Source of the DNA: Pseudomonas orientalis
GTDB lineage: Bacteria; Pseudomonadota; Gammaproteobacteria; Pseudomonadales; Pseudomonadaceae
DNA length: 64,000 bases
Assembly: GCF_001439815.1 (NCBI RefSeq)
Contig: NZ_JYLM01000004.1
Location: forward strand, 186,001-250,000
Direction of reading: 5' to 3'
In this document: positions 61,973 through 64,000 of the stretch, one piece after another
Position numbering within the stretch: the first letter of the stretch is position 1
Layout: every line of letters starts with the position of its first letter
The notes under the pieces: model-generated
Told to the model about the DNA's origin: nothing
Database searches by the model: none
What the model saw: only the letters and a program-made list of their open reading frames with translations
Translations under genes and position numbers: made by a program

Positions 61973-62135
61973 CGCAAGCGGAGCGCGCCGGCCTAGGATG
62001 GGCCAGAGGCTTGAGGATGAAAGCCCGGAGGGCCAAAACCTGGCAAAGCCAGGGTTTGGTTTACGACAGCCGTACCCCGAAGGGGGCAAGCCCAAACCGG
62101 ATTCTGCGTGAGTCGCCATCAAGCTGCGAGACACC
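61973..62135 (+). repeat. Structured island repeat, copy C
   Basis: CGCAAGCGGAGCGCGCCGGC head. GGCCTA/TGGGCC (61990-62004, one G-T pair), CCAAAACCTGGC-AAA-GCCAGGGTTTGG (62033-62059, one mismatch) and CCCC-GAAG... with GGGG (62075-62085). Beyond GCCCAAACCGG it still matches copy A (CATCAAGCTGCGAGACA), so the repeat is about 165 bp in A and C. It lies upstream of the OLD gene. Confidence 0.88.
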
Positions 62136-62182
62136 AGTGCAGATACTTAGGGCTATTCGGGCTACTGATGTGAGCTGGTTAA

Positions 62183-64000
62183 CTAAAGCTTTGCGGGTAC
62201 GTACTGCTCTGAGTCGCCCCTGGCCCAATCATCGCTCCAACAAACCATTTGTGGTTTGCCGCGCTCGTGCCACACCACACCTTCTGAACGTCGCCGGGAT
62301 GCATTCTCGTTTTCGCCGCCCGGCCATGCGCTACGCTCCGTGACAAACATCCATATACACACGAGCCCATTCTCCTTTAGGAACGTCTGGAAAAGCTGCT
62401 CATCAATGAATGCATGAGAGCCATCGCCTGGACTTCTGCCGCAAACGAAACGAGTTTCGCCAGCCTGATCCATATAGATATTCGCATCTTCAGGATGGGG
62501 CTTTAGGTTGAGCCTCTGGGCGAGCCATGGGGCTGGTATCAAAGCTTGACCGCCTTCGGGCATTGAAACGTCCAACTGTGATTCCCAGTGGTAACGGAAG
62601 CAGGGGTAGGCAACCTCGACTTCACCTAAATCGTGAAAATAGGCGGTTGACCACTGCTCCTGACCCCATGTCGAACGCCATGGCGCTTCCCGGAGGTAGC
62701 CGTCATTCGTGAAATCGCGGGTAGTCCATGAGTCTACATCCACCTTTTGTTTCGTCCGGATGTAATCGAGAAGCTGCTGTTCGTCTTCCTGTCTAACGAC
62801 TACCGGTAATAGGAAGCGCCATTGTTCTCGCCTAGAGCCATGCTCACGACCTTGCTTGTCTTCGTATCGCTCGGTTACGCAGCGATGTTCGTGTAGGACT
62901 ACCCAAGTTCCGCCGGATGAGTCCCGACGGTTCACCTGGTTCGTCACGCCGGTTGAGGGCTCCTCTTCAAACGGCCATTTCCCTACAGCGCTTTCAGGCG
63001 TATCCCGTATAGTTATCTCAAATTCCTCGATTGAGTGAGGCTGTTTGTGGGCTCGGCTGAGCTCGTCAGTCAGCAGAATGGTTGGATCGATATCCCGGTG
63101 GGTGCCTATGTCTAGAGGGTATGCATACCGACGCGAACCCTGTGCCGTCCTTTCCGATAACCACCTATTGTCTGCAAGGCTGCAGAGAAGCTCATCGAGG
63201 GCAAGCCATTGGTATTTCTTGCCGATGCGTTCTACCAATGGGCGACTACGACTGTGGTCAGACCGAAGGCTACGATCATCTGGAAATAGCTTTTTCGTCC
63301 AGCCTAAGCCATAGGCACGTTTGGCAATCCACCGCTTAGCCGCATTTAGGTCAATGTGAGGAAGTTGCTCACGTTCATTCTTCGAGGGTTTGAAGCGTTT
63401 TTTATATTCCTTCTTATATCTAACCCTCTCATCAGGTGTTAAGACATCCAGTAGTATTTTTTCCACTTTCGTGAAGTTGGTTGAGCGCTCTTGAATTTCT
63501 TGCTCGGAGCGACGGAGTCTAAGATCTCTGAAGGGGTTAGGGCTAAAATCACGCATCAATTTCAGGACGTCAGTCCGTAGGTCGCAGTGGTTAATGACCT
63601 CGTCCTCGAACCGTTCATATATCTCGGTAGCGCTTAGGGGCTCATCCGACATCAGCGGCACGTTCAAAAACGAGCTTATCCTGGGTTGGATTTCGTAGCT
63701 TGCGAAATCACCTCCCCAGCTAACGCAGGAATCCAGAATCTGATCTCCCCCCGCCCGCTTGGCAGTTTTTTCGACTGCCTCTTCGGACACGGAAAGTCGG
63801 ATGCCTTTGGACTTATACGGGGGCATGGCTTTCAAAATATCAACATGCTCTGGCAGGTGATCACTTCGCAACGCCAGCTCGATAATGCCTAGCGCGCTGT
63901 CCCTGAGGATGATGGACAGCGGAACATCCTCTCTGTCAAAGACTTCGCTGTACGCGATCTCCGAATATGCGCTCAGTCGATGCTGCTCTGGATCGATGCA
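62183..64000 (-). CDS. Unknown large protein, C-terminal part (runs off the right edge)
   Basis: On the minus strand the frame is open from base 64000 to the stop near 62183, about 605 residues, and the true N-terminus is beyond the window. A TTG at 63871 lies inside the open frame and need not be a start, since the codons upstream (reading ...SIILRDSALGIIELALRSDHL) continue the coding. The protein is soluble, rich in Arg and Trp, with WRFLLPVVVRQEDEQQLLDYI and FVTERSAWPGGENEN as marked stretches. No named domain. It is probably a large defence-type protein, by location only. Confidence 0.6.
   Translation of the reverse strand, partial: CIDPEQHRLSAYSEIAYSEVFDREDVPLSIILRDSALGIIELALRSDHLPEHVDILKAMPPYKSKGIRLSVSEEAVEKTAKRAGGDQILDSCVSWGGDFASYEIQPRISSFLNVPLMSDEPLSATEIYERFEDEVINHCDLRTDVLKLMRDFSPNPFRDLRLRRSEQEIQERSTNFTKVEKILLDVLTPDERVRYKKEYKKRFKPSKNEREQLPHIDLNAAKRWIAKRAYGLGWTKKLFPDDRSLRSDHSRSRPLVERIGKKYQWLALDELLCSLADNRWLSERTAQGSRRYAYPLDIGTHRDIDPTILLTDELSRAHKQPHSIEEFEITIRDTPESAVGKWPFEEEPSTGVTNQVNRRDSSGGTWVVLHEHRCVTERYEDKQGREHGSRREQWRFLLPVVVRQEDEQQLLDYIRTKQKVDVDSWTTRDFTNDGYLREAPWRSTWGQEQWSTAYFHDLGEVEVAYPCFRYHWESQLDVSMPEGGQALIPAPWLAQRLNLKPHPEDANIYMDQAGETRFVCGRSPGDGSHAFIDEQLFQTFLKENGLVCIWMFVTERSAWPGGENENASRRRSEGVVWHERGKPQMVCWSDDWARGDSEQYVPAKL

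Larger units (their letters stand above)
22629..64000. mobile_element. Genomic island inserted in thyA (left end; right end outside window)
   Basis: The left boundary is set within a few bases by the break in thyA homology after TCCGATGTATTCC. To the right come three tyrosine recombinases and more than 35 accessory genes with lower GC and Pseudomonas-atypical content, and no REP sequences of the kind that crowd the left third. No tRNA is at the boundary. The right end and the rest of thyA are not present, so the island is at least 41 kb. It contains a second recombinase at 55964, so it may be composite. Confidence 0.85.

Noticed and set aside
44846..62135. Integron attC sites as explanation for the four repeats
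   Set aside because: They lack the attC core sites (GTTRRRY and its partner) and cassette genes are not in one direction; no IntI-type recombinase was found.
44846..62135. CRISPR array
   Set aside because: The repeats are thousands of bases apart, diverged and about 125-165 bp long; no short regular repeat-spacer pattern is seen anywhere in the window.
61939..62343. An open reading frame crossing repeat C, with similar translations over repeats A and B
   Set aside because: The protein-level likeness only reflects the repeat. In copy D the frame shifts after the first half while the hairpins are kept, so it is not a coding gene.

Overview
The window looks like a Pseudomonas fluorescens-group chromosome. 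Positions 1-22,628 hold GC-rich core genes in a familiar Pseudomonas order: serA next to a D-2-hydroxyglutarate-dehydrogenase-like gene, rpiA and ilvA, rppH-ptsP, and lgt-thyA. Between them lie many copies of a GTGGGAGGGGGCTTGCCCCC-type REP palindrome, usually as facing pairs (REPINs). From about 22,629 to the right edge the sequence is a different, less GC-rich accessory island (at least 41 kb) in which I found no REP copy.

The junction falls inside thyA. The host thyA (22,074 onward) is intact for about 185 codons and then runs into foreign sequence. Right after the junction come a promoter and a tightly coupled operon: three large tyrosine recombinases (410, 791 and 698 aa), a 170-aa HTH/coiled-coil protein, and last a complete, diverged thyA that overlaps the preceding gene by 4 bp. 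The element breaks an essential-pathway gene and supplies a substitute as part of its own recombination operon. The rest of the host thyA, and so the right end of the island, is not in the window.

The rest of the island is packed with defence-like and unknown genes: a stand-alone OLD-type ATPase/TOPRIM (30.5-32.1 kb); a RES-domain protein facing a membrane-anchored restriction-nuclease-like protein (33.7-36.6 kb); a Gabija-like GajA/GajB pair (37.9-40.5 kb); a HEPN-like protein and a GIY-YIG protein (40.6-42.2 kb); a group of small unknown genes with a Xre-type regulator (42.2-44.8 kb); two PD-(D/E)XK nuclease candidates (45.1-47.2 kb); a DEDDh exonuclease (47.4 kb); a sirtuin (49.9 kb); a retron-like reverse transcriptase with a small companion ORF and a structured upstream region (51.0-52.8 kb); an HNH gene with a small partner (52.9-53.9 kb); a fused GmrSD-like DUF262/DUF1524 protein (54.0-55.7 kb); a further tyrosine recombinase (56.0 kb); a YiiX-like papain-fold protein; a second OLD-type protein (60.1-61.8 kb); and an unidentified large gene running off the right edge.

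Four diverged copies of a roughly 125-165-bp intergenic repeat (44.85, 49.79, 55.75 and 61.97 kb) sit between these modules. Their sequences differ but they keep the same three hairpins, with compensatory base changes, and the reading frame is not kept, so they look like a structured RNA or DNA element rather than a gene. They divide the island into cassette-like blocks. The repeat and the self-complementing thyA operon are the two most unusual things seen here.
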